A stretch of DNA of 64,000 nt from Adineta steineri (lineage: Eukaryota > Rotifera > Eurotatoria > Adinetida > Adinetidae): NCBI GenBank assembly GCA_905250115.1, contig CAJNOI010000015.1:313283-377282 (forward strand), given 5' to 3'. Positions 61,979-64,000 of the stretch are shown piece by piece (position 1 is the stretch's first letter; each line of letters opens with the position of its first letter). The notes under the pieces were generated by a model, which saw nothing but the letters and a program-made list of their open reading frames with translations, was not told the DNA's origin and did no database searches. A program made the translations under genes and the position numbers.

Positions 61979-64000
61979 TCGCATAAGTTTGATGTTTATT
62001 TTTTATTATTATTCATGTATATAATAAGAACATAAAACAGCAAAAAATCTGCAATCGTCCAACAATTTGCAGTTTTAGAAGAATAAGAATGACGTCGAGC
62101 AGGCAACAACGTTTTTCTTTTTTTTTTCTTATAACTTGTGTCTTGTCGTTGTCATGTGTAGATGTGTGTGTGAGTGCTGTTATTCTACGTTCTTTTTTTG
62201 CGCGCTTTTCTCTCACAGCGTCATACTCTTCTTTCTTTATTTCTTCTTTTGTTCGTCATGGTATCGTCGTCTTATTCACTGTTGTGTTTATCATCATCAT
62301 CAACATCCTCTACTCTTCTTCTACTTACTTTTGTCCCTGTCTTTTTTTCTCTTCCCTTTTTATAATATATACTACACTATGTGAAAAAAACACGAAATTT
62401 TATGTTGCTGATATTGATTGAAATGAAAATATTAGAGCGATTTTTAAAAAAAAAAGTTCATTTCTGGAAATTTTTATTTAATATTGATAAAACATAGTAT
62501 CGCAGAAAGCCATATAAAATTATAATAATATTTACATTTATTGTTGAATGGTTTTTTTTGCTTCTAGGATCTATGATATTTATTAAAGAATTTTATTTAC
62601 ATAATAGTTTAGTTTTTTGTATGTCAATAATAATATTTTTCACTACCGATCATTGATATATTAGTATACAATTTCTAATTTATATAATAAGTTGAGATAA
62701 TTGACTCATGTATACATAGAATTCACCCCTACAGCAGAATATAGGTCATGATATGTATAGAACTTAATTGCTATGAGTTGTTTTTTTTACAACAGAATTA
62801 AAGATAATAGCTGAAAGGTATACTCTCATAATTTATGTTTTATTGTACAAAAAACATGATTATTGAATTTTTAAAGACAATTTGTTCTTTTTCTCTTATT
62901 ATTTGATTGATAGAATTGATGTCTTTTCATCGATCATTAATACAAAATAACAGGTCATTTGTTAAATTCAAAAACATATTCCTTAGAGAATAAAACATGC
63001 AAAGAACTTTATTAAATAACATTCTTTTTTAGAAATATCGTATTTAAGCACGACTTTTAGATTATAAATGAGTGAACTATCAAGATTTTTGCTTGATTTT
63101 CTTTCGTAACATATAGATAACATAAATCATAAACCGGTTCATATAATCTCGATCAATAATTTACGGTTGTAAATATTTAGTGCTATGAATGACATATTGC
63201 GTTTTTAATAAAATAATTGTATGTACTACGAAGTATATATATATATATCATAGGTGATCATAAATATGTTGTTATTTCACTGTAAATAAATATTCTTATC
63301 ACAGCGTAGATTAGAGGTTACAGTACTCGGCAATAGTCAGTAGTATTATAATAAAAAAAGATCACGCATAGTTACCTAGATAACAAAAAACTTTGTCCTT
63401 TGCTACCATTTGAAAAAATAAGAAGATTAAAATATATATATCCTTAATAGCATCTGATTAGATAGTCCAAAGAAAATCTTTGATCATTAAATAAGCAATT
63501 ATTTCAGTTTCGAAGGATATATAGAATCCATTCGATACGATGAAATTTATATGATAATTAACACATTTGTAATATCAATAATGTATATACTGCTGAGAAA
63601 TGACATTGAGAAAAAGATAAAAGCGAAAGAAATGTTAACATTGATTTATGACAAACAAATGCATTCTAGCGCGGTTTTACGTAATCAGATAGCAGATACA
63701 CATATGTTCACAATGATCATAATGCAGATTTATACTTGTAAAAGAATCTAGATCAAACTAATTTCTTCATATCATCTTTCTGTTTATATAAAAATAACAT
63801 ATGTCCATGAAATTATCTCGGTCAAAACGTAGATTAGGATGAAAAAGAAATTCTTATTATATCAACAACATACGCATATAGTAAAGTTTCACAATTAATA
63901 CATTCAATAAAATATAGGCAAAGAAAATGAACAATTGAATTATGATTCTCACTGTCAATGTAAAATATAAATATGTTTACTATTCAAAAAATATACATAT
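61979..64000. other. terminal 2 kb, no gene recognised
   Basis: CNOT2 3' UTR, then AT-rich DNA with a pyrimidine-rich patch (about 62100-62350) that yields overlapping chance frames of Ser/Phe/Leu composition in several frames, and a (TA)n run at about 63233-63248. The frame at 63551-63751 has no recognised domain. No RNA gene or mobile element was seen. Confidence 0.5.

Noticed and set aside
62089..62421. Several overlapping Ser/Phe/Leu-rich frames
   Set aside because: All three frames are open because of a pyrimidine-rich stretch; no domain, no splice support.
63233..63248. (TA)n run considered as element boundary
   Set aside because: Simple microsatellite like the one at about 59329; no flanking repeats seen.

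Overview
The window is AT-rich animal nuclear DNA. Genes are compact, and most introns are about 50-70 bp with GT...AG borders. Coding exons match conserved metazoan proteins, mixed with tandem intronless GPCRs and glycine/glutamine-rich proteins. This fits a bdelloid rotifer (Adineta/Rotaria type). The species call is an inference; the metazoan call is solid. I see no transposon, virus, rRNA, tRNA or CRISPR array.

Layout. 1-8.8 kb: three intronless paralogous class A-like GPCR genes, all on +, separated by 2-3 kb of non-coding DNA. 9.2-13.6 kb: two paralogous secreted/type I membrane proteins, head to head over a 117-bp promoter. 15.6-17.5 kb: SERINC (+, ten exons). 17.8-19.3 kb: SIRT1 (-), sharing a roughly 300-bp bidirectional promoter with TTC21B/IFT139 (+, 19.6-27.0 kb). 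27.15-28.0 kb: a Rac-like GTPase (-) with a 13-nt microexon. 29.2-30.2 kb: a small secreted fibronectin-III/GPI-type protein (+). 32.1-35.0 kb: PP2A B56 subunit (-). 37.6-41.4 kb: NUP98 (-), which stops exactly at the usual autocleavage site. 42.3-46.0 kb: CIP4/FNBP1 F-BAR protein (-). 47.3-50.1 kb: PRPF18 (+). 50.5-52.2 kb: an unrecognised Gly/Ala/Gln-rich protein (-). 53.2-56.1 kb: STK11/LKB1 (+) with a C-terminal CaaX box. 56.9-57.5 kb: a SUKH/Knr4-Smi1-like protein (-). 58.0-59.3 kb: cystinosin (-). 60.3-62.0 kb: CNOT2 (+). 62.0-64.0 kb: no gene seen.

The genes do not form one pathway. Divergent pairs share short promoters (11.3, 19.4, 46-47, 52-53 and 59-60 kb) and convergent pairs have closely packed 3' ends. 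A CGCCATCTAT-like motif recurs upstream of several housekeeping genes. The observation most worth following is NUP98, whose last coding exon reads V-E-H-F-stop. The protein therefore ends at the residue where Nup98-Nup96 precursors normally cut themselves, with the catalytic serine codon replaced by a stop and no Nup96 behind it. Coordinates are exact where I traced splice sites. In long genes some internal exon borders were not individually verified.
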